From Lentzea nigeriaca (GTDB lineage: Bacteria > Actinomycetota > Actinomycetes > Mycobacteriales > Pseudonocardiaceae), in NCBI RefSeq assembly GCF_016907955.1, contig NZ_JAFBCX010000001.1, positions 1 to 64,000 of the forward strand: a stretch of 64,000 nt of DNA, given 5' to 3'. Below, one piece after another: positions 18,526-27,194 of this stretch (position 1 is the first letter of the stretch; each line of letters starts with the position of its first letter). The notes under the pieces are model-generated. The model was not told where the DNA came from. It worked only from the letters and a program-made list of their open reading frames with translations, and did not search any database. The translations under genes were made by a program, and so were the position numbers.

Positions 18526-18568
18526 CTGGGGGTCAAGGGGTCGCAGGTTCAAATCCTGTCGTCCCGAC
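18526..18568 (+). other. tRNA-Pro(GGG) 3' fragment, probable attR of an integrated element
   Basis: The 43 bases contain the anticodon loop CTGGGGG with its 3' stem TCAAG, a complete T-arm (GCAGG-TTCAAAT-CCTGT) and the 3' acceptor strand CGTCCCG followed by AC. The 5' half of the tRNA is not adjacent: upstream CTTGAC could mimic the anticodon stem but would leave a 17-base loop. A 3' tRNA half starting in the anticodon loop is the classic product of tyrosine-recombinase integration. The intact tRNA would then lie left of this window, and everything from the window start to here would be element DNA. Confidence 0.75.
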
Positions 18569-18577
18569 GGTCTGAAT

Positions 18578-18621
18578 CAGCCCGCTGATTCTGGGTGAAA
18601 GCCCAGGTCAGCGGGCTTTTT
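18578..18621 (+). terminator. Rho-independent terminator behind the tRNA-Pro fragment
   Basis: The stem AGCCCGCTGA / TCAGCGGGCT (18579-18588 and 18608-18617) continues after a bulge into CTGGG/CCCAG, has a TGAAAG loop, and is followed by TTTTT. Its position ten bases after the tRNA 3' end suggests it is the original tRNA terminator. Confidence 0.85.
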
Positions 18622-18644
18622 CGTGCGCCCGGAACGATCTTCGA

Positions 18645-18667
18645 TTGATCATCATTTTCATGATCAA
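18645..18667. promoter_or_regulatory. Inverted repeat TTGATCAT-7-ATGATCAA
   Basis: Two perfect 8-base arms flank CATTTTC just outside the presumed attachment site. It could be an operator or part of a recombination region. There is no adjacent gene to assign it to: 18668-19009 shows no supported gene. Confidence 0.45.
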
Positions 18668-19009
18668 CAGGCGGATGAAGGAGTGAAACTGGAGCCGCTG
18701 ACTCCTTCGTTTTGACTAGGCGCAAATGGGGTCGCCGCGAACGGGTGAACTTGCCGAACTGCACTGAACAAGCGTCAACCTGTGCGAAACGACGTCATCG
18801 ATAGCCAACCGAACCCACCTTGTGAGGTGGCGGCCTCCGGGTGCCTCGAAGTTGTGACTATGCCCAAGCTGTGTCGTCCTGACCTGAACTGCGCCTGCCA
18901 TCCCACAACACAGCCCATCCGGGCTGAGGTGTTGTCTGCCGCAGTACGTCTGCCGCCGGCGAGAACGGCGCGCCGTCGTCTACTTTGGCCTACTTGCTAG
19001 CGCACAGGC

Positions 19010-19828
19010 TTACTGCGTCGAGCGATCAAGTGGCCATTCTGATTTGCCGAGAAGTGTGCAGGTTCGAATCCCGGGTGGGGCGAGGGCGGGGTCGGCAGTG
19101 AGGATGCGCTGGTGCAGCTCTTGTAGTGCCTTTCCGGGATCGGTACCCAGTTCCTCCACGAGCCGCCGCCGGATGTGCTGGAAGTGGGTCAAGGCGTCGG
19201 CCTGCCGCCCGATGCGGTACAGCGCGAGCATCAGCTGCCCGGCCGCGCGCTCATCCAGCGGGTCGGCCTCGCACCGTGCGGTCAACTCCGGCAGCACCTG
19301 CGGATGCCGGCCGCACGCCAGCGCCCAGTCGACCCGGTCGGCCTCGGCCGCGGCGCGTTCCCGGCGCAATCGTTCCCGCACCGCCCGCGCCCAGGCGGTG
19401 TCCAGCTCAGCCAGCGGTTCGCCCCGCCACAGCGCCAGGGCTTCCTCGACCATGCAGAGGGCCTGTCGAGGCTCGGGTGCCGCCCGGGACAGGTTGAGCA
19501 GCCGGTGAAAGCGATGCACATCGACGGAGTCGGCCTCGGCGAACAACGCGTAGCCGCTGCCCTTCCGGGTGATCGTGATCCCGGCCGGGGCCAGCGCCCG
19601 GCGCAGGTGGGAAAGGTAGACCCGCAACGCCGATCGCGCCGTGCCAGGCGGGCGTTCGCCCCAGACCCGGTCGATCAGGCCGTCCACCGGCACCACCCGG
19701 TTGGTCTCTACCGCCAGCACCGCAAGCACGGACCGCTGACGGGCGTGCCCTACGGGTTGCGGCCGGTCCTCCAGCCACACCTCCAGTTCACCCAGCACCC
19801 CCACCACGATGCGACAATCCTCCGCCAC
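19010..19828 (-). CDS. SARP-family transcriptional regulator (BTAD domain)
   Basis: GTG at 19828, preceded by GGGAGGGG, gives 272 residues: an OmpR-like winged helix (FGVLGELEVW-type start as VVGVLGELEVW, then RQRSVLAVLAVETNRVV, LIDRVWGERPPGTARSALRVYLSHLRRAL) and then a bacterial transcriptional activation domain (LDTAWARAVRERLRRERAAA to LVEELGTDPGKALQELHQRIL). This is the small SARP architecture that activates secondary-metabolite or development genes in actinomycetes. The last ~20 residues (GIRTCTLLGKSEW...) do not resemble the family, so the 3' end may have been altered. No biosynthetic cluster is in the window. An upstream ATG at 19852 is possible but lacks a ribosome-binding site. Confidence 0.85.
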   Translation of the reverse strand: MAEDCRIVVGVLGELEVWLEDRPQPVGHARQRSVLAVLAVETNRVVPVDGLIDRVWGERPPGTARSALRVYLSHLRRALAPAGITITRKGSGYALFAEADSVDVHRFHRLLNLSRAAPEPRQALCMVEEALALWRGEPLAELDTAWARAVRERLRRERAAAEADRVDWALACGRHPQVLPELTARCEADPLDERAAGQLMLALYRIGRQADALTHFQHIRRRLVEELGTDPGKALQELHQRILTADPALAPPGIRTCTLLGKSEWPLDRSTQ

Positions 19829-20067
19829 CGCGACCCCTCCCCACTCCTGCATACCGGCTGGGAGCAGGCGATACAACGGAGATTTAGCGGGTTTTTTGCG
19901 CGCGGCCGTGATGGTGGACATCACCACGACGGGACCCAACCGGATCCGCTTCGAGAGCGGGTACCCGCCCCAACAGGGCATCGTGCAGCAGAAGCCGCAT
20001 GTGGGCGTGTCGTTCCGCTCGTGGCCAACTCGCGACAGACCGACCAATCCAAGGGGGAGGAACCATC

Positions 20068-20511
20068 TTGAAATCGATTGTCAAACCGCTCGCCGTGACG
20101 CTGGCAGCCCTGTTCACCGTTCTGACGCTGTCCTCGCAGGCCCTGGCCGCGCCAGGATCGACGGGGACGGTGCAGCGGGTGGGAACGCAGCAAGCGGTCA
20201 GCGTCCACAGTGTCGACGGCTACTACGACGGCTCCGTCGTCGTCAGCAAGAACGATGTCACGGCCAATGGCCACATCGAGGACACCGGGTTCCACCGTAA
20301 AGAGAGTGCGCTCTACATCAACATCACATCGAGCGCAGGTACCTACAACATCCCGTTCGTCACGGTGGGCAACAACAAGGGCTTCACGTTCCCGAACCGT
20401 CACAAGACATTCCCCGGGACGTTCATCCGGGGGACGGCCACCATGTGCTCCTGGAAGAACAAGGGCAGCGGCAGTGTGTGGGACTGCGGCACGCCGCAAT
20501 CCCTCCGCTGA
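20068..20511 (+). CDS. Small secreted protein of unknown function
   Basis: TTG 20068 is chosen because GGGGGAGG sits seven bases upstream and the product then starts with a textbook signal peptide: KSIVKPLAVTLAALFTVLT, then a small-residue cleavage region SSQALAAPG. The full product is 147 residues. The mature part is about 120 residues, polar, with two cysteines (CSWKNKGSGSVWDC) that could form a disulphide. I do not recognise the family. A strong hairpin follows the stop. Confidence 0.75.
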   Translation: MKSIVKPLAVTLAALFTVLTLSSQALAAPGSTGTVQRVGTQQAVSVHSVDGYYDGSVVVSKNDVTANGHIEDTGFHRKESALYINITSSAGTYNIPFVTVGNNKGFTFPNRHKTFPGTFIRGTATMCSWKNKGSGSVWDCGTPQSLR

Positions 20512-20519
20512 TCCAACCG

Positions 20520-20556
20520 GATGGGCGCCGCGGCAACAGCAACCGCGGCGCCCATC
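20520..20556 (+). terminator. GC-rich hairpin after the secreted-protein gene
   Basis: Arms GATGGGCGCCGCGG and CCGCGGCGCCCATC (14 bp, perfect) enclose the loop CAACAGCAA eight bases after the stop. There is no T tract, as is common for actinomycete terminators. Confidence 0.75.
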
Positions 20557-20730
20557 ATCGATCCCCAGTTGCGCGGCGTACCAGCCCACCAGACTGAGCG
20601 CCTCGGCTTCCCGCACTGGCTGGCCGACGGTGCGGTAGAGGTCGAGATGATGCGTGACGTCTCAAGACACACTCACCCTTTTGTTGTCGAGACATGCTTG
20701 ACCACCGTGGCGCTGTGCTGATCATGATGT

Positions 20731-21327
20731 GTGGCTGATCAAGAAGCAGATGAGCTGTCCCGTAGCCGCTCGCTGCGGCGAACGAGTCTCGTGGCGTTGA
20801 GCGTCCTGGCCGTCATGGTCCTCGGCCTTGGAGCGTGGTGGATTGTGGGCGCAATCCGGCCGGAGCACCCCAAGCCACAGGGCGGCACATGCGTCGGCGT
20901 CGCCACGCCGGACGCCGACCAGCAGTGCCTCCGGCAAGCGCAGGACAGCGGCGGGCGCGCACCCATCACCGACGCGCAGCGGGCCGAGGCCGGGTCACGA
21001 ACGCCTGACCTTGATCGCGTGATCCACCGTGTAGGACTGTGTCTCGATGCAAGCGGCAACCCTTGTCCGGGCGCCGCTGTGAGAAGGGCTGCGACCGCGG
21101 CTGATGCAGAGACCGCCCAGCAGCGCTTGAGAGAAGCCGGGTTCGGCGAGGGCTCGGTAGTGCGTGTCGCTCGCGAGGGAGACCCCGCTCCGATGGGCAG
21201 TTTGTTCTATGCGGCTGAGCTGCCTGCCGGCGCGTGCCTGGTTGGGCACATCATCGAGGTGCCGGGCGGAGCCGGAGCACGTGTTGTTGTTGGAAAGTTT
21301 CCGAGCGGGCGCTGCGCGGAGGCGTAG
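20731..21327 (+). CDS. Single-pass membrane protein, hypothetical
   Basis: A 198-residue protein from GTG 20731. A basic N-terminus (RSRSLRRTS) precedes one membrane segment (LVALSVLAVMVLGLGAWWIVGAI, residues ~20-42), so the rest is predicted outside the cell. The outer part has five cysteines, including CVGVATPDADQQC and CLDASGNPC, and ends in a helical region plus a beta-rich PAGACLVGHIIEVPGG segment. No family is recognised. No good ribosome-binding site was seen upstream of the GTG. Confidence 0.7.
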   Translation: MADQEADELSRSRSLRRTSLVALSVLAVMVLGLGAWWIVGAIRPEHPKPQGGTCVGVATPDADQQCLRQAQDSGGRAPITDAQRAEAGSRTPDLDRVIHRVGLCLDASGNPCPGAAVRRAATAADAETAQQRLREAGFGEGSVVRVAREGDPAPMGSLFYAAELPAGACLVGHIIEVPGGAGARVVVGKFPSGRCAEA

Positions 21328-21353
21328 CTCGTCGACCGTGTGCGAAGAAGCAC

Positions 21354-22321
21354 TCACTCAGGCCTCGGGCCACATCGTGATGTGCCACCGCTCGACATCC
21401 CGCACGTCCTGCTGGTGCTGGTGGTGCCGAGCGGCGAAGACTTCCTCACGTCCGGTGCAGCATTACCTGATAAAGACGCTTTGCCGATGAACTCCGCCCG
21501 CTCGTCACGCTTCAGCGGAGCCAGCACCTGCGACTGCACGGCCTCGACGGGCCCGGCCGACCTGTGCAGGGCGGCCCTGCCCGGAGTGGTGAGCTTGATC
21601 CGCATCCGCCGCCGATCGTCGGGCGCGGTTTCCTTGGTGAGCCAGCCGCCGGCACTGGGCCGGGCGACGACGTCGGCGGTGCTCGACGAATCCAGCGACG
21701 CGGCCTCGCCGATGCCAGACTGATCCGCGGTTCCGAGCCGGACGACCGCTGCGAGCACGGCGTACTGCGGCCCGGTCACCTCGCTCACGGTGGCGCTCCA
21801 CAGCGTGGTGTGCACTTGCTGGGCGCGGCGGATCAGGTATCCGGGCGTCGCCCGCATCAGCAGCACGCCAGCCTCGTGCTGCTGGCCGGCGACGTCGGCC
21901 TCCTCGATGCGCGCCACCCGGCCCAGTCGCTCGACGAACTGCGGACGGTCGGCCGGTCGCAGCACGGCCAACACCCCTTGTCGACCAGTCGGCGCACCAC
22001 CTCGGCGACCGTAGACTTGTCCAACGAGGCCAGTTGGCCCGCCCGGCGCTGGTCGACATCGTCTCACCCGGCGATCACCACCAGCGTCGCGTACTGCGAT
22101 CCGGTGAGGCCCTCGGCCCTGGTAGCCCACAACTCGGTGTGGACCTGTTGCGCCCGGCGCAGCAGATGCCCCGGCGACAGCGCTGGTGATACCACGGCTA
22201 TCGGCTCGGCAACTTGCCGCAGGTCACCTCGCGCCCGGCGGAGCTTAACCTCTCTGTCGCCACGGGCCCGATCATGCGGGCGTCGACACCGCGAGTCAGT
22301 GCAGTGTTTCCGCGTCAACAA
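21354..22321 (-). pseudogene. Decayed tandem MarR-family regulator
   Basis: Two MarR domains are readable on the minus strand. The first begins PGHLLRRAQQVHTELWA and GLTGSQYATLV in one frame, stops at 22064, continues in another frame as LASLDKSTVAEVVRRLVDKG, then jumps to a third frame at LRPADRPQFVERLGRVA. The wing and its DPxDRR loop are missing there. The second copy, from ATG 21857, is open: PGYLIRRAQQVHTTLW, VTGPQYAVLAAVV, DDRRRMRIKLTTPGRAAL. The near-identical openings show an ancestral domain duplication. Two frameshifts and an internal deletion inactivate the first half; the second (167 residues) might still be made. Confidence 0.7.
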
Positions 22322-22340
22322 GGGGCACCGGCGGGAGCAC

Positions 22341-22360
22341 CCCTGTTAGCGCTAACAGGG
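22341..22360. promoter_or_regulatory. LacI-type operator, perfect palindrome
   Basis: CCCTGTTAGCGCTAACAGGG is a perfect 20-bp palindrome with the central CG and TGTTAGCG half-site typical of LacI-family operators. It lies about 240 bases before the first GH43 gene and probably controls the arabinan-degrading genes. No LacI gene is adjacent. Confidence 0.8.
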
Positions 22361-22440
22361 ATGTTGTTCGGATAGACCCTGGGTGAGCAGCACCGTTTGG
22401 TTCACCAAGGTGAATCCGTTGATCCCGCCACGACGTCGCA

Positions 22441-22454
22441 TGTTAGCGAATGCA
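22441..22454. promoter_or_regulatory. Half-site of the LacI-type operator
   Basis: TGTTAGCGAATGCA repeats the TGTTAGCG half of the palindrome at 22341, with a degenerate second half. It may be a weaker binding site in the same promoter region. Confidence 0.45.
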
Positions 22455-22553
22455 ACGGATCGCTCTGAGTTTGGATACGACAATCAGTGCACGCTGGACC
22501 ACCGGAAGGTGCAACTTTCTGGAAAGTAGGTCTTGAGCTGCACGGACGGCCAC

Positions 22554-22567
22554 TGTTAGCGTTCACA
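22554..22567. promoter_or_regulatory. Second LacI-type operator, imperfect
   Basis: TGTTAGCGTTCACA matches the TGTTAGCGCTAACA core at 22341 in 12 of 14 positions and lies 36 bases before the GH43 start. A repressor here would overlap the transcription start or the leader. Confidence 0.6.
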
Positions 22568-22603
22568 CCCCCGCGTCACCTCGACCCACGATGGAGTGGA
22601 CCG

Positions 22604-24058
22604 ATGAACGCTGCTGTTCCCAGGCGGTTTGCCCGCAGGCTCGCTGTGGTCGCGTTGGCGGTCGCGACGGCGTTCGCAGGCCAGGTGGTGGTGATGCCGG
22701 CGGCGCAGGCATCGCCGGGCGTGCAGTTCACGAATTCGTTGGCGGAGCACCGGGCGGACCCGCACGTCTTCAAGCACACCGACGGCTTCTACTACTTCAC
22801 CGCGACGGTGCCGGAGTACGACCGGATCGTGCTGCGCCGGGCGACCACGATCCAGGGACTGGCGAGCGCGCCGGAGACGGTGATCTGGCGCAAGCACGCC
22901 AGCGGGGAGATGGGCGCGCACATCTGGGCGCCGGAGATCCACTTCATCAACGGCAAGTGGTACGTCTACTTCACCGCCGGGCGGTCCGACGACAAGTGGC
23001 GCATCCGGATGTACGTGCTGGAGACCTCCGACCCCAACCCGCTCACCGGCACCTGGGTGGAGCGCGGGCGGATCGTCACGCCGTGGGACACGTTCTCACT
23101 CGACGAGACCACGTTCGTGGCGAACGGCGTGCGGTACCTGAGCTGGGCGCAGGCCGAGCCCGGCGGCGACTCCAGCATCTACATCGCGCGGATGGGCGCC
23201 GACCCGTGGACGATCACCGGGACGGTGACGAAGCTGACCTCGCCGACGCTGGTTTGGGAGACCCGCAGGAACAGGGTCAACGAGGGACCGGCGGTGATCC
23301 AGCGCGACGGCCGGATCTTCCTGACCTACTCCGCCAGCGCCACCGACGCGAACTACTGCCTCGGCATGCTTTCCGCGTCGTCGACGGCCGACCTGCTCAA
23401 CCCCTCGTCGTGGACCAAGAGTCAGACCCCGGTGTTCGCCAGCAACTCCGCGACGAGCCAGTACGGCCCCGGCCACAACTCGTTCACGGTGTCCGAGGAC
23501 GGGCAGAGCGACATCCTCGTCTACCACGACCGCAGCTACCGCGACATCGTCGGTGACCCGCTCAACAACCCCGACCGCCGCACCCGTGTGCAGAAGATCT
23601 ACTGGAACGCCGACGGCACGCCGAACTTCGGCATCCCGGTCGCCGACGGCGTCACCCCGGTGCGGCTCAAGTCGTACAACTTCCCGGACCGGTTCGTGCG
23701 GCACTGGGAGTACCGGGCCAAGGTCGAGGCAGGCGTCAACCCGCTGGCAGACTCGCAGTTCCGGATCGTGCCCGGCCTCAACGGCTCCGGCACGGTGTCG
23801 CTGGAGTCGACCAACTTCCCGGGCTACTACCTGCGCCACCGCAACTACGAGTTCTGGGTCGAGCGCAACGACGGCAGCGCGCTGTTCCGCAACGACGCCA
23901 GCTTCTTCCAGCGCGCGGGCCTGGCCGACAGCTCGGCGGTGTCGTTCGAGTCGCAGAACTTCCCCGGCCGCTACCTGCGCCACAACGGCACCACCGTCAA
24001 CCTGACCACCGCGACCGACACCGTCGCCCGCGCGGACTCCACGTTCATCCTGGAGTGA
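22604..24058 (+). CDS. Secreted GH43 glycosidase with C-terminal CBM42 (AbfB)
   Basis: ATG 22604, with GGAG-containing sequence upstream, gives 484 residues. A signal peptide (FARRLAVVALAVATAFAGQ, ending AQAS) is followed by a GH43 five-bladed propeller: nucleophile-side base D52 in HRADPHVF, ETHI-like IWAPEIHFINGKWYVYFTAG, and acid E227 in NEGPAVIQ. The last ~140 residues are an AbfB arabinose-binding beta-trefoil with repeated NFPxRYxRH motifs (SYNFPDRFVRH, TNFPGYYLRH, NFPGRYLRH). Alpha-L-arabinofuranosidase activity on arabinan or arabinoxylan outside the cell is the likely role. It is first of three consecutive GH43 genes behind LacI-type operators. Confidence 0.9.
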   Translation: MNAAVPRRFARRLAVVALAVATAFAGQVVVMPAAQASPGVQFTNSLAEHRADPHVFKHTDGFYYFTATVPEYDRIVLRRATTIQGLASAPETVIWRKHASGEMGAHIWAPEIHFINGKWYVYFTAGRSDDKWRIRMYVLETSDPNPLTGTWVERGRIVTPWDTFSLDETTFVANGVRYLSWAQAEPGGDSSIYIARMGADPWTITGTVTKLTSPTLVWETRRNRVNEGPAVIQRDGRIFLTYSASATDANYCLGMLSASSTADLLNPSSWTKSQTPVFASNSATSQYGPGHNSFTVSEDGQSDILVYHDRSYRDIVGDPLNNPDRRTRVQKIYWNADGTPNFGIPVADGVTPVRLKSYNFPDRFVRHWEYRAKVEAGVNPLADSQFRIVPGLNGSGTVSLESTNFPGYYLRHRNYEFWVERNDGSALFRNDASFFQRAGLADSSAVSFESQNFPGRYLRHNGTTVNLTTATDTVARADSTFILE

Positions 24059-24208
24059 CGCTTCACCTGTCGTAGCCGAGCCTCAGGCGGTAGTCAGGCC
24101 TCCGGCCGCTCCACCCGACCGTGGAGCCGGTCACGCCTGTCCCTGTGTCGTGCAACGCGGCCGTGCGCGCCCGCACGAGTCCGAAACCCCGTGGCCTCCG
24201 GAGTGATC

Positions 24209-25690
24209 ATGATGTCTTCCCGGTCCCGTCCAGCCTCGCGGCGTCTGCTGTCGCTCGTCGCGGCCTTCCTCGTGGCGCTGTCGTCAGTGCTGATCGGCCC
24301 GGACGTCGCGGTCGCGGCGCCCGGCCCGTCGTTCGTCAACCCCGTCGTGCCTCTGCCGAACAGCGCGGACCCCACGCTGGTCACCTACAACGGCGCGTAC
24401 TACTACGTGGCTACGACGTGGACCTCCGATATCGTCATGCGCAAGTCGACCACGATCGCCGCCCTGCGCAGCGCCCCGGAGCAGCGGGTCTTCACGGCGA
24501 CCCAGAACGACGGTTGCTGCACGATGTGGGCGCCGCACCTGGAGCAGATCAACAACCGTTGGTACATCTACTACTCGGTGCAGCCGAAGGCGGGGTTCGG
24601 CGAGCGCCGCACGCACGTCCTGGAGAGCGCGGGCAGTGACCCGTTGGGGCCGTACACCTACCGCGGCATCCTCAACCTGATGCCCAACGGCGGTTGGGCG
24701 ATCGACGGCGCGGTGCTCAAGCTCAACGGCGCCAACTACTTCCACTTCTCCGCGTTCGGCTCGGACGGCCTGCAGTCGCTGTTCATCGCGCCAATGGACA
24801 CGCCGTGGTCGGTTTCGGCGTTCGGCACCCGGATCTCCGCGCCCACGCTGGCCTGGGAGCGGCAGGAGGGCAACGTCAACGAGGGGTCGTTCGCGTTGCA
24901 GCGCAACGGCCGCACGTTCCTGACCTACTCGGCCAGCGCGTGCTGGGGCCCCAACTACAAGCTGGGCATGCTGGAGTACACGGGCGGTGACCCGCTGGCG
25001 GCGAGCTCCTGGTCGAAGTTCCAGAACCCGATCTTCGAGCGCAACGACGCGAACGGCGTGTTCGGCCCCGGCCACCACTCGTTCTTCACCTCGCCGGACG
25101 GCACCGAGACGTGGATCGCCTACCACGCCAACGACTCGGCGTCGCAGGGCTGCGGCACGACACGCTCCACCCGCGTCCAGAAGATCTCGTGGAACGCCGA
25201 CGGCACGCCGAACCTGGGCACCCCGGTCTCCACCTCCACCGTGCTACAAGGCCCCTCGGGTGAGACCGGCGGTCCGGTGGCGCGCGTGCACATCAAGAAC
25301 CGGCACAGCGCGCTGTGCCTGGACAACTACAACTTCGGTCTCAAGCCCGGCGCCGAGGTCCGGCAATGGACCTGCAACACCGCGGCCGTGCAGGACTGGT
25401 ACCTCACGCCGAAAGGCGACGGCTACTACGAGATCTTCAACGGCTACAGCGGTCTGTGCCTGGACGACAAGGACTTCGCGACCGCGCCGGGTTCGCCGGT
25501 GCAGCAGTACACGTGCAACGGCCTGGCCGTTCAGCAGTGGCGGCTGACCACCACCAACGGCCGCACCACGCTGGTCAACAAGCACAGCGGGCTGTGCCTG
25601 GACAACTACAACTGGGGCACCCAGCCCGGCGCCGAGATCCGGCAGTGGACCTGCAACGGCCTGGCCGTCCAGCAGTGGGACCTCGCCTGA
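24209..25690 (+). CDS. Secreted GH43 glycosidase with C-terminal CBM13 (ricin-type lectin)
   Basis: The tandem ATGs at 24209 and 24212 follow CGGAG; 24209 gives 493 residues. A signal peptide (RRLLSLVAAFLVALSSVLIG...AVAAPG) leads into the GH43 propeller, with D54 in SADPTLV, MWAPHLEQINNRWYIYYS, and E225 in VNEGSFALQ. The C-terminal ~130 residues hold three QxW-type beta-trefoil repeats (CLDNYNFG...VQDWYL, CLDDKDFA...VQQWRL, CLDNYNWG...VQQWDLA), so a ricin-B/CBM13 module. The catalytic domain resembles the preceding enzyme, but the binding domain differs, which suggests a different polysaccharide target or binding mode. It is transcribed in line with its neighbours, with a 150-base gap before it. 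Confidence 0.9.
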   Translation: MMSSRSRPASRRLLSLVAAFLVALSSVLIGPDVAVAAPGPSFVNPVVPLPNSADPTLVTYNGAYYYVATTWTSDIVMRKSTTIAALRSAPEQRVFTATQNDGCCTMWAPHLEQINNRWYIYYSVQPKAGFGERRTHVLESAGSDPLGPYTYRGILNLMPNGGWAIDGAVLKLNGANYFHFSAFGSDGLQSLFIAPMDTPWSVSAFGTRISAPTLAWERQEGNVNEGSFALQRNGRTFLTYSASACWGPNYKLGMLEYTGGDPLAASSWSKFQNPIFERNDANGVFGPGHHSFFTSPDGTETWIAYHANDSASQGCGTTRSTRVQKISWNADGTPNLGTPVSTSTVLQGPSGETGGPVARVHIKNRHSALCLDNYNFGLKPGAEVRQWTCNTAAVQDWYLTPKGDGYYEIFNGYSGLCLDDKDFATAPGSPVQQYTCNGLAVQQWRLTTTNGRTTLVNKHSGLCLDNYNWGTQPGAEIRQWTCNGLAVQQWDLA

Positions 25691-25728
25691 CGCGGACACG
25701 GCAGCACGGATCACGAGAGGAAACGATC

Positions 25729-27108
25729 ATGGTACGACTTCTCCGGCTGGCCGTGTGCTGGCTCGTCGCAATGGGGCTCGCGGTGAGCGTCGGCGCCACT
25801 CCCGCACAGGCAGCCGATGCCGCCTACGTGATGGGGTACTTCAAGGAGTCGCTGAACGGCTCGGGCAACGTCAACGCCGTCCACCTCGCCGTCAGCAACG
25901 ACGGTCTGGAGTGGACTCCGCTCAACGACAACAACGCCGTCCTCACACCGACCGCGGGCACCAAGGGCATCCGCGACCCGTTCATCACCCGGCTCAACAA
26001 CGGCACGTGGGTCGTGCTGGCGACCGACATCCCGGTGGGCGGCTCGTTCACCAAGCCCAACCAGAACATCCACATCTGGACCTCGCCCGACCTGGTGAAC
26101 TGGTCGGCCGACCGGCTGCTCAACGTCAACTCGACCAACACCACCTCCTTCAGCTGGGCGCCCGCGCTGCACTGGGACCCGTCGCGCAACGCCTACGGCA
26201 TCACGTTCTCGACCATCCCGCCGGGCGGCTCGCACGCGGTGATCTCGGTCGCCTACACCACCGATTTCGTCACGGCGACCGCGCCGGTCGTGTTCTTCGA
26301 CCCCGGCACGGCCGTCATCGACTCCCACGTGATCACCAACGTCGACGGGATGAACTACCTGTACTACCGCAACGACGCGACGACCGGGATCATCGGCGCC
26401 CGCTCAACATCGCTGGAGCCGGGCAGCTTCACCCGCTACAGCGGCGCGATCGGCGACAACCGGTGCACCGAGGCGCCGACTTTGGTCAAGTCGCTGACCG
26501 CGAACAAGTGGTGGCTGTGGGCCGACACCTACTGCCCCAACGCCAAGTTCGACCTGTGGGAGGGCGACCTCGCCGCCGCGACGTGGACCAAGGTCGGCCG
26601 CCAGTCCTACACCGCGCCGTTGAACGGCAAGCACAACACGATCCACCCGATCACCGCTGCCGACCGTGACCGCCTGCTCGCCCGCTACGGCGGCACGACC
26701 TGGAACCTGGTCAAGTCGCTCAACTTCCCCGGCCGCTACGTCCGGCACGCGGACTCCGTCGGCCGCATCGACGAGCAGCCGTTCGAGCCGTACCAGGACT
26801 CGCAGTGGCGGCTGCGGGCCGGCCTGTCCGACCCGAACGCGGTGTCGTTCGAGTCGGTCAACAAGCCAGGCTACTTCCTGCGGCATCAGGGTTTCGAGGT
26901 CAAGCTCATGCAGAACGACGGGTCTGCGATCTTCGCCGCCGACGCCACGTTCACCAGGGTCGCCGGCCTCGCTGATGCCTCCTGGTCGTCGTTCCGCTCG
27001 GTCAACTACCCGACCCGCTACCTGCGGCACTCGGCCTACGTGCTGCGCATCGACGAGATCACGACCGCGACCGGCCGTGCCGACGCCACCTTCCGCGTCG
27101 TCTACTGA
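25729..27108 (+). CDS. Secreted GH43-like glycosidase with C-terminal CBM42 (AbfB)
   Basis: ATG 25729 behind GAGAGG gives 459 residues and lies only 38 bases after the previous stop. The signal peptide is RLLRLAVCWLVAMGLAVSV, ending AQAAD. The propeller has D83 in GIRDPFITRLNNGTWV, FSWAPALHWDPS, and E248 in CTEAPTLV, and belongs to a GH43 subgroup distinct from the two preceding enzymes. The AbfB module at the C-terminus again shows NFPGRYVRH, VNKPGYFLRH and NYPTRYLRH. Probably an exo- or endo-acting arabinan-degrading enzyme working with the other two; exact specificity is not readable. Confidence 0.88.
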   Translation: MVRLLRLAVCWLVAMGLAVSVGATPAQAADAAYVMGYFKESLNGSGNVNAVHLAVSNDGLEWTPLNDNNAVLTPTAGTKGIRDPFITRLNNGTWVVLATDIPVGGSFTKPNQNIHIWTSPDLVNWSADRLLNVNSTNTTSFSWAPALHWDPSRNAYGITFSTIPPGGSHAVISVAYTTDFVTATAPVVFFDPGTAVIDSHVITNVDGMNYLYYRNDATTGIIGARSTSLEPGSFTRYSGAIGDNRCTEAPTLVKSLTANKWWLWADTYCPNAKFDLWEGDLAAATWTKVGRQSYTAPLNGKHNTIHPITAADRDRLLARYGGTTWNLVKSLNFPGRYVRHADSVGRIDEQPFEPYQDSQWRLRAGLSDPNAVSFESVNKPGYFLRHQGFEVKLMQNDGSAIFAADATFTRVAGLADASWSSFRSVNYPTRYLRHSAYVLRIDEITTATGRADATFRVVY

Positions 27109-27139
27109 CACCCGCGGACAGGTGTTCCGCTCACCACGA

Positions 27140-27181
27140 GCGCCCCGTCAGCGCCGCCGTCCGGCGGCGCTGACGGGGCGC
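27140..27181 (+). terminator. Strong terminator hairpin of the GH43 genes
   Basis: Arms of 20 bp at 27140-27159 and 27162-27181 (GCGCCCCGTCAGCGCCGCCG and its complement) are separated by TC, 31 bases after the third GH43 stop. There is no T tract. Confidence 0.85.
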
Positions 27182-27194
27182 GTAGTGATCAGAC

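Noticed and set aside
18511-18568. Complete tRNA-Pro using CTTGA at 18511 as 5' anticodon stem
   Set aside because: The loop would be 17 bases and the D-arm and 5' acceptor strand are absent; only the 3' half is supported.
19055-19085. tRNA-like string GCAGGTTCGAATCCCGG at the end of the SARP gene
   Set aside because: The T-stem would contain two mismatches and no acceptor or anticodon arm is nearby, so it is not called a tRNA fragment.
19010-19828. SARP regulator as a sign of an antibiotic gene cluster
   Set aside because: No polyketide, peptide or other biosynthetic genes occur in the window.
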